Assembly: GCA_015064505.1 (NCBI GenBank)
Contig: SVSB01000022.1
Location: 1-46,771 of the forward strand
Direction: 5' to 3'
Source: Oscillospiraceae bacterium
GTDB lineage: Bacteria > Bacillota > Clostridia > Oscillospirales > CAG-272
Length of the DNA stretch: 46,771 bases
The notes under the pieces are model-generated. The model saw only the letters and a list, made by a program, of their open reading frames with translations, searched no databases and was not told where the DNA came from. The position numbers were made by a program, and so were the translations under genes. This document shows positions 1 to 9,321 of this stretch, piece after piece (the stretch's first letter is position 1; every line of letters starts with the position of its first letter).

Positions 1-1316
1 TAAAATACGGGATAACCTGCGGCAATATGGGCATCGTAAAGCTCGTCGCACATTGCCTTGATATCGTCAATGGAAAGCTCTGCGGCAGTATGGGGCTCCA
101 GCATTGCCGCGTGATAGATAGCTTCTTTTTTCATACTCACCGCCGCCTCAATGGTAAGAAGCTGAACGTTTATATTGGTCATATTCATTGCCGCAAGAAC
201 GGGCGGCAGTGCGCCGATATATGTAGGCTGGATTCCGTTGCCGTTTACAAGGCAGGGCACCTCAACGCAAGCCTCGTCAGGCAGATTGGTAATAAGGCCG
301 CGGTTAAGCACGTTACCGCCAATGCAGTAAGGCTTGTTGTTTACTATCGCCTCCATAATGTAAGAGGCGTATTCTCCCGTGCGCTTGGAGTGCTGTACCT
401 CAATGCCCGAGAGTATCTCGTTTTTGCGTTTTTCCCAGCCCTCTATCTGCTTTACACAGCGGCGGGGATATTCGTCAAGGGGTATATTGAAGCGCTCGAT
501 AAGCTCCGGGTATTTGGATTTTATATAGAAGGGATTATACTCCGCGTTATGCTCGCTTGATTCGGTAACGTAATAGCCGAAGTTGTTGATATAATCCATA
601 CGAACCATATCGCCGTGCTTTTCGTTATTTACGGTCTTTGCCCTTTCTCTTATCTCAGGATAAAGGTCGTTACCGTCCTTATCGTAAATCTCAAGGAGCC
701 AAGCCATATGGTTGATTCCCGCAACCAGTGAGTGACCGTGGGTGGAATAATCCATTCCGAGATGCTCCATGCAGCGCTTTGCTACCACCTGAACGCTGTG
801 GCAAAGTCCGACGGTCTTTACCTTCGTGTATCTCTGCATATATCCCGAAAGGATGGCCATGGGGTTCGTATAGTTAAGGAACCAGGCGTTGGGGCAAACC
901 TCCTCCATGTCCGCCGCAAAGTCCTTCAGCACGTGGATGGTACGCAGACCGCGGAATATACCGCCGATGCCGAGAGTGTCACCGATGGTCTGGCGCAAGC
1001 CGTACTTTTTGGGGATCTCAAAATCCAGAATAGTACAGGGATCGTAAAGACCTACCTGAATGGTATTAACAACGAAATCCGCACCGCGGAGAGCCTCCTT
1101 GCGGTTCTCAACGCCAAGATACTTTCTGATAACCGCCCTGTTCTCGTTAAGCGATGAATTAAGGGAATTTGCAACGAGCATAGACTCGTCAAGACGCTTT
1201 CCGTCTATATCGTAAAGCGCTATCTCGCACTCGCGAAGCGTGGGGGTCAGCATAATATCGCCAATAACGTTTTTGGAGAATACGGTGCTTCCCGCACCCA
1301 TGATAGTTACCTTCAT
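1..1316 (-). CDS. GH4 alpha-galactosidase (MelA type), 3' end at window edge
   Basis: This is an NAD- and metal-dependent glycosidase of family GH4, predicted to hydrolyse alpha-galactosides in the cytoplasm. The start (MKVTIMGAGS, a Rossmann glycine loop) is an ATG at 1316 behind GGAGG. The metal-site motif GLCHSVQ lies at residues 170-176 (C172), followed by NPMA at 151-154 and GINHMAW at 200-206 (H202/H203 region). CHSV is the signature of the alpha-galactosidase subgroup, as opposed to CHGH or CNxP in other GH4 enzymes. 438 codons are visible and the last two bases in the window read TA. Family members are about 430-450 residues, so the gene is complete or nearly so, and the next codon may be the stop. 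It has its own promoter and so seems to be the first gene of its transcript. The galactoside specificity rests on the motif alone. Confidence 0.9.
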   Translation of the reverse strand, partial: MKVTIMGAGSTVFSKNVIGDIMLTPTLRECEIALYDIDGKRLDESMLVANSLNSSLNENRAVIRKYLGVENRKEALRGADFVVNTIQVGLYDPCTILDFEIPKKYGLRQTIGDTLGIGGIFRGLRTIHVLKDFAADMEEVCPNAWFLNYTNPMAILSGYMQRYTKVKTVGLCHSVQVVAKRCMEHLGMDYSTHGHSLVAGINHMAWLLEIYDKDGNDLYPEIRERAKTVNNEKHGDMVRMDYINNFGYYVTESSEHNAEYNPFYIKSKYPELIERFNIPLDEYPRRCVKQIEGWEKRKNEILSGIEVQHSKRTGEYASYIMEAIVNNKPYCIGGNVLNRGLITNLPDEACVEVPCLVNGNGIQPTYIGALPPVLAAMNMTNINVQLLTIEAAVSMKKEAIYHAAMLEPHTAAELSIDDIKAMCDELYDAHIAAGYPVF

Positions 1317-1340
1317 AACAACCTCCGCCTGTTTTTTTAC

Positions 1341-1369
1341 ATTTTATCACAACAGCTTTGCGCAATCAA
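1341..1369 (-). promoter_or_regulatory. Sigma-A promoter of the GH4 gene
   Basis: On the minus strand TTGATT (1369-1364) and TAAAAT (1346-1341) are separated by 17 bases. The -10 box lies about 25 bases before the GH4 start codon, which leaves a short leader carrying the GGAGG site. Confidence 0.65.
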
Positions 1370-1450
1370 TAGAAACGGGAATAATTCCCACAAGTTTTTA
1401 ATATACTGTATCAAAAAAACGCGGCTCTGCCGTCGGGAAAAGGATACTCT

Positions 1451-1930
1451 ATGTTTATTTATGCTTTGCGCGCAACGACTTTGAAGCTGTTCGGCATCGT
1501 ATTGCTGGCGGCGGTACTGCTTGTTTCTCTTGCCGTTATGATCCCCGTATACGGGGACGATACCCTTGCCGCTCAGGCGGAGGGGCAGGAGATAAGCTAC
1601 GTAAAGATCAAAACCAACGAGGACAGAATAGGCTTTTTGAAGCAGTTTGGCTGGGAGGTTCAGGAAACGCCCGAGGAGGAAGAGGTGCGCCTGCCTGCGG
1701 AATTCGACCGGGTATTTTCAAGCTATAACGAGATACAGAAGCGCCAGGGGCTTGATCTTACCAAATACGCGGGCAGAAAAGCCATGCGCTATACCTACAA
1801 GGTAATAAACAAGCCAGACGCCACAGGCGACGTGTACGCAACCGTTATCGTGTATAAAAACCGCATAATCGGCGGCGATCTATGCTCTCCCGGCAAGGAC
1901 GGATTTGTGCTTACCCTTGAGGGAAAGTAA
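1451..1930 (+). CDS. DUF4830-type membrane-anchored protein
   Basis: This 159-residue protein has one N-terminal hydrophobic segment (about residues 11-33) followed by an extracytoplasmic domain. The pattern NEDRIGFLKQFGWEV, then PAEFD, YNEIQKRQG, a YTYKV strand and IGGDLCS resembles the DUF4830 family of Firmicutes, whose function is unknown. An AAAAGGA sequence precedes the ATG at about the right distance. It stands alone, divergent from the GH4 gene, and is followed at once by a long perfect hairpin. I infer an exported or membrane-tethered protein; no catalytic residues are evident. Confidence 0.72.
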   Translation: MFIYALRATTLKLFGIVLLAAVLLVSLAVMIPVYGDDTLAAQAEGQEISYVKIKTNEDRIGFLKQFGWEVQETPEEEEVRLPAEFDRVFSSYNEIQKRQGLDLTKYAGRKAMRYTYKVINKPDATGDVYATVIVYKNRIIGGDLCSPGKDGFVLTLEGK

Positions 1931-1934
1931 AAAT

Positions 1935-1973
1935 AAGGGGGTGTAAAGAAACTCAGTTTCTTTACACCCCCTT
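1935..1973. terminator. 19-bp perfect palindromic terminator
   Basis: The two arms (1935-1953 and 1955-1973) are exactly complementary around C1954. The G-rich base ends in TTT, four bases after the DUF4830 stop. The symmetry allows it to act in both directions. Confidence 0.75.
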
Positions 1974-1974
1974 T

Positions 1975-2215
1975 AAATGGCCAAGGGGATAGGAAAAAAT
2001 GGCTGGAACGGGCAAATATCCACCCGTGAGGCGTACTGGCGTACGTCGAGGGTGGATTTTGTCCCGTAGTAAAAAAGAGAATTTTACAGAAAAACTCATT
2101 TTTGAGTTTTTCTTACCTTTGACAAAACGCTTTTAGAACATTGAAGCCCTTGTGTTTTCGATGTTTTTTTCTCTTTTTTACGGTCCGGACTTTTTTTACA
2201 TCCCCTTATTCTATG
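1975..2215. other. Intergenic region with long imperfect hairpins
   Basis: No gene is seen here. Positions 2008-2067 can fold into an imperfect stem: ACGGG pairs with CCCGT at the base, and ATCCACC pairs with GGTGGAT further in, around a GTAC-rich top. A second hairpin (AGAAAAACTCA at 2088-2098 with TGAGTTTTTCT at 2103-2113) lies downstream of the large minus-strand gene and could terminate it. The 2008-2067 structure resembles the dispersed hairpin repeats seen elsewhere in the window. Confidence 0.5.
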
Positions 2216-5200
2216 TTACCATCTGTCCTTGATCTCCACAAGCTCTGCGCTGTGGACGGTAAGGCTTTGGGATGCAAAGTCTATTCTTACCTTAAATTCA
2301 GCCTTTTCCTCCGCAAGAACGGGAATATACACGACCCCCATTCCCTCTTCACCCGTCGGATGGAAGGGGGCGGTGGCGTAGCTCTTGCCGTTTACGGTGA
2401 TCTTACCGCGCACGGTAACGTCGTATGTATTCTCAAAGGTGATCTTAAGGTAATATTCCTTATGCTCGTTTGCCTTGATATCAAAGGCAACGGTGCCGGA
2501 ATAACGGTTGGTTGCGCTCTTGCTTTCAAACTCCACACTTCCCGCACTCTTTTCCTCAACGCGTATCACGTATACCTCGTCGATGACAGCGTACTTATGG
2601 GATGAAAGCCCCGCAGGGATGGAAAAACCGATAACGGCGGTATCGGAGGTTGCAGTGAACACGAGCTCGCGCTTTACGTAGTATGCCTGATCGTAGACGG
2701 AAACGTAGGATTTCTCGCCGCCGTTTACAACGTACATCTTTGCGGTAACGTCTGCGGCGCTGGAGATAAACGCGGAAAGACGGTAGGAAGCACCGGGAGT
2801 AAGACCCGTAAGGGTTCTTTCAATAGAGGAGACTGAGCTCCCGCCAATAAGCTTTGCGCCTCTCTCGCCCGAATAGGAGCCCACCGTATTCTCAACTTCG
2901 CCCTTAACGGTGTAACCATCAAGAGTTCCGTGCTCAAATTCGTCGGCAAATACCGTATCGGTTACGGCGAGCGTGTTCTCGGGAATGTAATAATTGCCGT
3001 TTTCGATCTTGCCGCCGTTTGCAAGAAGATTGGATTCAAAGTTCTGCTTGTAAAGATCAAGCAGCTCCTGCATTCCGATGCGGTCGGGCAAGTTCACGCT
3101 GAACATCCAATAAGCCTCGGCAATACCGTCAAGGGTCAGATTAACGATAACGCCCTTGCCGTCCTGCCACAGCTTATCGTTTATTATCTTTTTGGATTCC
3201 TCGTCTATTCCCTCCCAGCCGCAGATAACGGCGGCAGCGGAAAGACCAACGGGAGTGGTGCTGTCGCCGCCGTGTCCCGCAAGGCTCATTATCTTACAGG
3301 TCTCGTAGAAATCTCCTTCTCCGTAAAGAAGACCGATAAGTATCATTGCGCAGTTCTGGGAGGATTCCGCAACAGGCTTGCTGTTATCGTAATGGTTCTG
3401 CCAGCATTCCGTGGTTGCGTGAATGACAGCACGGCGCCAATCGTCGGGATATTTTTCGTATATCTCAAATACCTTGTCAACTACCTCCCACTGCCAGCTT
3501 CCCTCAACGAACACGTGCTGTGCCTCGCGCATCATAGCGGGAATATCGGATTCAAGATATCCCATTGAAATGAGAGCCGTAAAGTATTCAAGCCAGCGGG
3601 TGGGATCACGGTCGCTGGTTGCGCTGCCGAACACTCTTGCCTGAGCAGCGGCAACGTTTGGCATACCTGCCGCGCTCATACCGAGAGTTTCGTTGCCGAT
3701 ATAGGGCTCGCCGTTTACGCTGTACATATTGCCGTACTCCACGCTACCCGCAAAGGAAGGCAGATATCCGTGCTTTTTCATAAGGCCGTAGGCGCCGTAG
3801 CTTCTGTGACCGCCGCCCATATCGTAAACGTCGTACTTCACCCAGCCGTCGGTTATCATCCTTGAGGCAAAGGTTCCGTATTTATCGTACATATCGCGCA
3901 GCATGTACTGGTCAAGTATGTCTATGCTGTAATCATCGTCGCTCCAAAGCTCCCACAGACCCGTTTCCTTGTTTCTGAGGAGCTTATCCTCGCGCTTGCT
4001 GTGAGCGTTCGGCTCCGCAAAGGGACCGTTGCACAGCTCAAACCATTCGTCGGGCATAGAGAGGGTTGCGCTTCCGTCGGAATTCTGAACGAACTCGTAT
4101 CCCGAAGTAAAACCGACGAACTGGGCCAGAAGTCCCGCTTTTGTCTTATCCTCGTAGGTTGCGATGGGCAGAACGTAATATCCGTTTTCTGCCTTCAGCT
4201 TCGTTGCGGAAAACTCAACGGCATTTTCTGCTTTTTTTCCTGCCGCCGCAAGCTCGTTTTCGGTAAATACTCCCGCAAGGATCATATCGTCCTTCAACGT
4301 CCTTCCGCTCTTTGCGGTGGCGTACAGGGCGTTCCAGGCGTATTTATAGCCGTTTCCGATGCCGAAGCTTGCAGAAGTATCAAGAAGCTCGGAGGTTATG
4401 CCGACACTTTGTGCCAGAGCAAAGGGCTCGCTCCATACGAACTCTCCCGCCGCATCGCTGTAACCCATGGCACGGAGGAGGAAGGTAAGATAATGAGCGC
4501 AGGTTGCCGCCTCGTCGGGAGCAAAGAGAGTCTCGGATACGCCGTACGTTATTTTGTTTGCATAGGCGTAAGCAACGTATTTGTCTGCCCACTCGGGAAC
4601 GTCCTTAAACGGGTGGCTGTAGCTTCCCGCAAGAGCCTCGTCCTCCTTGCCCATGGCGCGTAATACCTGCACCAGAGCGTCTATTCTGGCAATAGCGCCG
4701 TTATAGTCCTTTGAGATGGCACTTGCATCAAGAAGTCCGAGGGAGGAAAGCCCCTCTCCGTAACCCTTATAATTCTTTATAACGGGAATCTTTGCGCCGT
4801 CCGTATTGCCGTTCGAATCCTCTCTCGGTACGTATTCCGATACGACCTTTACTTCATCGAATTTTGCGGATATAGCTTTGAAATTGGAATTTTTCTTTAC
4901 ATCCTCGGATGCGTAAAGCTCCGTTTTTTCAAGGATCGTAAGCTTTGCGCCCGCAGTTGCGGTGCAATTCCATTCAAACTTATTGATACTGCCGGAGCGC
5001 CAGATAAATCTGTAGGAGCTTGCGGTAGTCACCTGAGTGCAGCCGTAGAAGGTTCCTATTTTTGCGTTATCGCAGATCTCGATCTCAACGTTGCCGACGA
5101 TGGTGGATCTGTAATAAGCAACAGAGCCGTGAAGCACGGAAACGTCTGCGTTACCGCCGATCTTAATGTGCGCGGTACCGGGATAATCTCCGACCATTTG

Positions 5201-6727
5201 TCTGGAATACGCAACGATATAAAGCTTTGAGCCGGAAAGCACGGTTATATTGGTATCTCTTTCGTCAAGTGCGGTTGCACTGCCAACGCCGCTTGCATAA
5301 CCGCCGATAACGGCAAAGGATTTCTCCACGCTGCCGCCCTTAAGCGCGGCGCCCGTGATATTCACGCCCTCGCCGATAGTAACGGGATTGTGCTGAGCAA
5401 CGAGCAGATAATACGCACCCGTGCAGTTAAAGTTTATATTTTCAAGAACCGTTGTTCCGCGGCAGGCAAAGCTGTAAGCCCCAGAAGAAAAGCCCGCACC
5501 GCTCTTGCGATAATCGGTGCCGCCGTACACGGAAGTAACGGTAACGCTTCCCGTATAATCCTTACCGTAATCAAAATTTCCCGTCTGGGTATATTTGCCG
5601 CAGACGACTATGGTGCAGTCTTTTGAAAGATCAAGGGCGTTATAAGCAGCGTCAAGACTGCCGAGGGGGGTTTCCGCGGAGGAGCCGTCGCCCTTTGCGC
5701 CCGATTTCAGATACACGGTCTGCGCGTTCTTTACGGTCTCGTAGGTATCCGTGTTCTCAATTACTCTTACCTCGTCAAACTGAGAGGCGATCTCGCCGTA
5801 ATTTGCGGCAGACTTTACGTTCTCGCTGACGTTAAGGATCCTTTGGCCCGTTACCTTAAGATCGGCACCCGAGGAATACTTGCAGTTCCACTGCACCTCC
5901 GTAATGGTTCCGCCCGTCCAGGTAAACTCGTAGCCTCCCACGGTCGCCTTCTCCGTTGCTCCGTAAAAGACCTTGACCGTTGCGGAATCGGCAACCTCCA
6001 CCTTTACGGTGCCGAGAGTGGGAGAGGATGCGCTTATGGCAGAGCCGTGAACGACAGCGGACGCAGTTCCGCCAAGCTTGATATTGGCGGTTCCGCTGTA
6101 ACTACCCTTCATACTTCTGGAATACGGCACGAGATAATAGTTAGTACCCGAAAGCACGGTTATGCTCGTATCCTTTGAAGAAGATGTTGGGTCACCGTAG
6201 CCGGAATAATATCCGCCGTATATACAGATGGAATTGGAGGTATTGCCGCCCTTGAGCTTACTGCCGCTTATAATTACGTTCTCGCCCATAATAACGGGAT
6301 GGTGGCGGCCTATAATTGAATAATTACTGTCAAGCGCTTCGATCTTTATATCGCGGAATATCGTCTTTCCCGAGCAGGCAAACTGCACGCCGCGAACCTT
6401 GAATACGGCGCCGCCCGTCTTTGCATAATCCTTTCCGCCGTAGACGGAGGTAAAGGTAACGCTTCCCGTAAAATCAGCTCCGCCGTATTTGAACTTTTTG
6501 GTCTGATTGAATTCACCGCAGACGACTACGGTGCAATCCTTTGAAAGATCAAGGGCGGCAAAGGCATCTTCAAGAGTGCCGACGGGAGAAGCCGCAGATG
6601 ATCCGTCACCCGTTCCCTTGTCCTTTAAATACACAACGTCGTTCCCCGCCGCTGCCGTAACACCCCCAAAGGGCAAAATCGCAGTTAAGGCAACGGAGCA
6701 AAGCAAAAAAATAATAAGCTTTTTCAT
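2216..6727 (-). CDS. Large secreted protein: duplicated beta-rich units, SLH-like region, ADP-ribosylglycohydrolase-like domain
   Basis: The protein has 1503 residues. The start is the ATG at 6727 (MKKLIIF), preceded by GGAGGAG; an upstream in-frame extension has no ribosome site. Order: signal peptide (1-27); two homologous units of about 310 residues, each opening with VYLK, a DGSSA motif and DLSKDCT (near 32 and 340), probably beta-helical; an SLH-like region (about 650-840, with FKDVPEWADKYVAYAYAN); an ADP-ribosylglycohydrolase-like domain (about 865-1230); and a C-terminal carbohydrate-binding-like beta-sandwich region (about 1255-1503). The hydrolase part is recognised from WSDDDYSID (near 929), GNETLGMSAAGMP (near 1015) and AGHGGDSTTPVG (near 1152). 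In DraG-type enzymes the last motif is normally G-x-D-x-D-T; here the second Asp is Thr, so activity may differ. The SLH region suggests attachment to the cell surface. The true substrate is unknown. Confidence 0.72.
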   Translation of the reverse strand: MKKLIIFLLCSVALTAILPFGGVTAAAGNDVVYLKDKGTGDGSSAASPVGTLEDAFAALDLSKDCTVVVCGEFNQTKKFKYGGADFTGSVTFTSVYGGKDYAKTGGAVFKVRGVQFACSGKTIFRDIKIEALDSNYSIIGRHHPVIMGENVIISGSKLKGGNTSNSICIYGGYYSGYGDPTSSSKDTSITVLSGTNYYLVPYSRSMKGSYSGTANIKLGGTASAVVHGSAISASSPTLGTVKVEVADSATVKVFYGATEKATVGGYEFTWTGGTITEVQWNCKYSSGADLKVTGQRILNVSENVKSAANYGEIASQFDEVRVIENTDTYETVKNAQTVYLKSGAKGDGSSAETPLGSLDAAYNALDLSKDCTIVVCGKYTQTGNFDYGKDYTGSVTVTSVYGGTDYRKSGAGFSSGAYSFACRGTTVLENINFNCTGAYYLLVAQHNPVTIGEGVNITGAALKGGSVEKSFAVIGGYASGVGSATALDERDTNITVLSGSKLYIVAYSRQMVGDYPGTAHIKIGGNADVSVLHGSVAYYRSTIVGNVEIEICDNAKIGTFYGCTQVTTASSYRFIWRSGSINKFEWNCTATAGAKLTILEKTELYASEDVKKNSNFKAISAKFDEVKVVSEYVPREDSNGNTDGAKIPVIKNYKGYGEGLSSLGLLDASAISKDYNGAIARIDALVQVLRAMGKEDEALAGSYSHPFKDVPEWADKYVAYAYANKITYGVSETLFAPDEAATCAHYLTFLLRAMGYSDAAGEFVWSEPFALAQSVGITSELLDTSASFGIGNGYKYAWNALYATAKSGRTLKDDMILAGVFTENELAAAGKKAENAVEFSATKLKAENGYYVLPIATYEDKTKAGLLAQFVGFTSGYEFVQNSDGSATLSMPDEWFELCNGPFAEPNAHSKREDKLLRNKETGLWELWSDDDYSIDILDQYMLRDMYDKYGTFASRMITDGWVKYDVYDMGGGHRSYGAYGLMKKHGYLPSFAGSVEYGNMYSVNGEPYIGNETLGMSAAGMPNVAAAQARVFGSATSDRDPTRWLEYFTALISMGYLESDIPAMMREAQHVFVEGSWQWEVVDKVFEIYEKYPDDWRRAVIHATTECWQNHYDNSKPVAESSQNCAMILIGLLYGEGDFYETCKIMSLAGHGGDSTTPVGLSAAAVICGWEGIDEESKKIINDKLWQDGKGVIVNLTLDGIAEAYWMFSVNLPDRIGMQELLDLYKQNFESNLLANGGKIENGNYYIPENTLAVTDTVFADEFEHGTLDGYTVKGEVENTVGSYSGERGAKLIGGSSVSSIERTLTGLTPGASYRLSAFISSAADVTAKMYVVNGGEKSYVSVYDQAYYVKRELVFTATSDTAVIGFSIPAGLSSHKYAVIDEVYVIRVEEKSAGSVEFESKSATNRYSGTVAFDIKANEHKEYYLKITFENTYDVTVRGKITVNGKSYATAPFHPTGEEGMGVVYIPVLAEEKAEFKVRIDFASQSLTVHSAELVEIKDRW

Positions 6728-6782
6728 TTTTCTCCTCCGTATCGGTATTTGAGAGAGAATATAAATATCAATCAACGTAATT

Positions 6783-6811
6783 ATTATATCTGAAAATGAA
6801 ACGAAAAACAA
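6783..6811 (-). promoter_or_regulatory. Promoter of the large SLH/ADP-ribosylglycohydrolase gene
   Basis: On the minus strand TTGTTT (6811-6806) and TATAAT (6788-6783) are 17 bases apart, about 55 bases before the start codon. The surroundings are very AT-rich. Confidence 0.6.
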
Positions 6812-6860
6812 TATACTGTTGATGCATTTTATTTCAAAATGTGAAACACGTCAAAACAGT

Positions 6861-6892
6861 CCCTTTCGTGATGCCACGGCATCACGAAAGGG
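6861..6892 (-). terminator. Terminator of the dockerin metallophosphatase gene
   Basis: CCCTTTCGTGATGC and its complement form a perfect 14-bp stem with a CACG loop. It starts 10 bases beyond the stop of the 6902-9244 gene. The minus-strand side is followed by a short TGTTTT run. Confidence 0.75.
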
Positions 6893-6901
6893 GCTCGGAG
6901 C

Positions 6902-9244
6902 TTATTTACCGATGAGGTGCTCAACTATCCTATGGTTGATCGTAAGCAGCACGTCCTTTGCATCAAGAGCAAGATCGCCGTTTACGTCACCGTTATAGCA
7001 CACTTTTTCCTCGGTCACCGCTTTATAGATCGCAAAGGTATCGGCAAGGGTAACCTTACCGTCGTAGTCCGTGTCTCCGGCAATATTTCCCACGGCGGTC
7101 TCATACTGATTGCATTCCATAAAGTACTTGTCAAGAGAAGTGGAATAATAACGGATACTCAGCCTTCTTCCGCTTTCATCAAAATAGAACATGGCAACGA
7201 GTCCCGCCGCAGACTCATCCGCATATATACGGGTACAGTCCACGCACTGTCCGTTTATCATAAACTGCGTTACTTTATTTCCCGCTTTTCCGCGGCTTAC
7301 GGTCTCAACTATCTTATCGTTAAAAACGTGGCCGGAGAGGACCATCTCTATATTGGGGCAAGCATTAACAAGCTTGCTCCAAATATTCTCGCCGTGGGCG
7401 GAAAGCTCTCCTCTTGAGTCAAGATTTGAGTGGGTTATCACAATAACTCTGTGGTAAGGATGAGAGTTTGCTACCTTTTTTGCCCACGCAAGCTCAGTAT
7501 CAGACGGGTTATAGTCAAGAGTAATAACGAGATAATTCACCTTTCCCGCTTTAAAGGTCTGCCAGGAATTTGCTATGGTTGAAAGAAAATTTTTGCCGAC
7601 AGCCTTCTCGTAAGCGGTGCCTCTGAATTTCAGCGAATACGCGTCCTCTTTATCGTGGTTTCCTCTTGTAAGAGCATAAGGAATGATCCCGTCAAGCTTT
7701 TCCATATTTTCCACGGCGTATTTCCATTGCTCGTCCGTGCTGTCGTTGGTTATATCTCCGAGGCCGAGCATAAACGCCGTTTTTTTGGCGCTTGCGTTTG
7801 CGGCAAGCCAATCGTAAAGCTTAGCAAAGGTATCCGGCTGATACTGAACGTTATGCTGCGTATCTCCCACCACCGCAATGGAATAGGCATAATTATCAAC
7901 GCCGTCAACCTCGTCAAGCCAATATTTTTCAAATATTGCGTTGCATCCGCTTGGGCTGAGATCGGTAATATTATCTCCGTATGCTGAATTTGCCATATCG
8001 TAGTGCAAAAGAAGTCCGTCCCCTTGGGGCTTTTCCATATCCGCCCTTATCTCCTCTGCCGTCCGCACGTCGGAATAGCAGGCAACGTCTATAAGCGCTC
8101 CGCTGAACAGATTAAGATTTATTTCACGGTGATCAGTACCAAGATTGATATATTCCGCGCAGAAATCGGCGGGGTCCACAGTGAGACTGAGGGTCTGGGC
8201 AAGAATTCCGTTTTCATAGCAGCTGATGCTTTTTTTACTTATGTCGCAAGCTATCGCGATGTGAGTTTTTTCACCGTTATAAACGTTAACGCCCGAAAAG
8301 GTATAGCGGGTGCGCACGTCCTTCTCGTCGTAAAACATCAGAGAAGGCTGACCGCCCTTGGTGATCTCAAAAATGAATCCCGACTTCCCCCGTTGAAAAT
8401 TGGATAGAATGATATGAGTATAATCCGATGACGCCGTATATGGGAAATACATAGTGGCCTCAAAGGTATAAGGCATCTTTGGCAAAGGCTTTTCAAGCAT
8501 ATATCTGCCCGTATGAGATACGAAGGAAACACCTGCACCGTAATCCTCTGCGGGAACATCCGATGGAACGGAAACATTCTCTGCCGAGCTTATCCTGAAG
8601 TTATCAAAGAAACCCGAGGTTCCGTTAAGCCTGAATCCAACCGTTCCGCTTTTCCATTGAGTATGCTCAGGATCTGAGCCGATGGAATAGGTATATGCGT
8701 ATACCACCTTTCCCGTGGCAATATTAGTCATTTCAATATTAACGTAATTGCCTTTAACGATCACTTTTATATGTATATCGTCACCGGGAGAGTAGGCAAC
8801 GGCACCCACGTTGATATTTCCTCCCCACGCACCTGCGGCGTTTGCGTGGCCGAAGGCCCCCTTGTTGCCCGTGGAAGCACCAAAGGCAATATACCCGAAA
8901 AATCCGTTTTTAATATGGCTTGCACGATTACCGTCCGCGCGGAAAACGATTCCGCCCGTGGTGGTTGCGTTCATAAAATCCACCTCCACCACGTAATCCG
9001 CAAGAGGCTCTTTTGCGTTATAGAGAATATGCGAAAAGGAGTCGGTAACGCTCTTATCAAGAGTCTTGGAGGTACAGCGGAGGGCGCCGTCCTTAATTAC
9101 CCACTCGTGGCGGTACTGAGAAAAATCGGATATGGTCGCAGGGTCGGAGAAATCGTTTTCATAGATAACGCCGTCGGAAGCAAAGACCGACCGATGCGGC
9201 AGCAAAAGCATTAACAAAAGAAATAGAGCAGCCAGACGTTTCAT
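6902..9244 (-). CDS. Secreted calcineurin-like metallophosphatase with LamG-like domains and dockerin
   Basis: The protein has 780 residues. A signal peptide (1-22) is followed by two concanavalin/LamG-like beta-sandwiches (about 27-220 and 240-405). The metallophosphatase domain carries the metal motifs GDTQ (460-463), GDITND (496-501), GNHD (528-531), THSN (604-607) and GHVF (638-641). A C-terminal type I dockerin (about 723-775) shows two calcium-loop repeats, D-T-D-Y-D-G-K and D-V-N-G-D. Dockerins plug enzymes into cohesin scaffoldins, so this is an extracellular enzyme probably docked on a cellulosome-like or surface scaffold. No cohesin is visible in the window. The substrate is unknown; a phosphodiester or phosphomonoester on a glycan or nucleotide is possible. 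It has its own promoter and terminator. Confidence 0.88.
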   Translation of the reverse strand: MKRLAALFLLLMLLLPHRSVFASDGVIYENDFSDPATISDFSQYRHEWVIKDGALRCTSKTLDKSVTDSFSHILYNAKEPLADYVVEVDFMNATTTGGIVFRADGNRASHIKNGFFGYIAFGASTGNKGAFGHANAAGAWGGNINVGAVAYSPGDDIHIKVIVKGNYVNIEMTNIATGKVVYAYTYSIGSDPEHTQWKSGTVGFRLNGTSGFFDNFRISSAENVSVPSDVPAEDYGAGVSFVSHTGRYMLEKPLPKMPYTFEATMYFPYTASSDYTHIILSNFQRGKSGFIFEITKGGQPSLMFYDEKDVRTRYTFSGVNVYNGEKTHIAIACDISKKSISCYENGILAQTLSLTVDPADFCAEYINLGTDHREINLNLFSGALIDVACYSDVRTAEEIRADMEKPQGDGLLLHYDMANSAYGDNITDLSPSGCNAIFEKYWLDEVDGVDNYAYSIAVVGDTQHNVQYQPDTFAKLYDWLAANASAKKTAFMLGLGDITNDSTDEQWKYAVENMEKLDGIIPYALTRGNHDKEDAYSLKFRGTAYEKAVGKNFLSTIANSWQTFKAGKVNYLVITLDYNPSDTELAWAKKVANSHPYHRVIVITHSNLDSRGELSAHGENIWSKLVNACPNIEMVLSGHVFNDKIVETVSRGKAGNKVTQFMINGQCVDCTRIYADESAAGLVAMFYFDESGRRLSIRYYSTSLDKYFMECNQYETAVGNIAGDTDYDGKVTLADTFAIYKAVTEEKVCYNGDVNGDLALDAKDVLLTINHRIVEHLIGK

Positions 9245-9292
9245 ATAATCCCCCGTTAAAAAGCATATAAGTTAAAAAGCCTTTTCAAGCTG

Positions 9293-9321
9293 ATTATATC
9301 ATCGTTTTTCAAAAAAGTAAA
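9293..9321 (-). promoter_or_regulatory. Promoter of the dockerin metallophosphatase
   Basis: On the minus strand TTTACT (9321-9316) and TATAAT (9298-9293) are 17 bases apart. The -35 box overlaps the T-tract of the terminator of the preceding GH3 gene, so the two transcription units are packed back to back. Confidence 0.6.

Noticed and set aside
2216-6811. Longer N-terminus of the SLH protein starting at 6811
   Set aside because: The extra 28 residues precede a normal signal peptide, include the predicted promoter and have no ribosome site; ATG 6727 has GGAGGAG.
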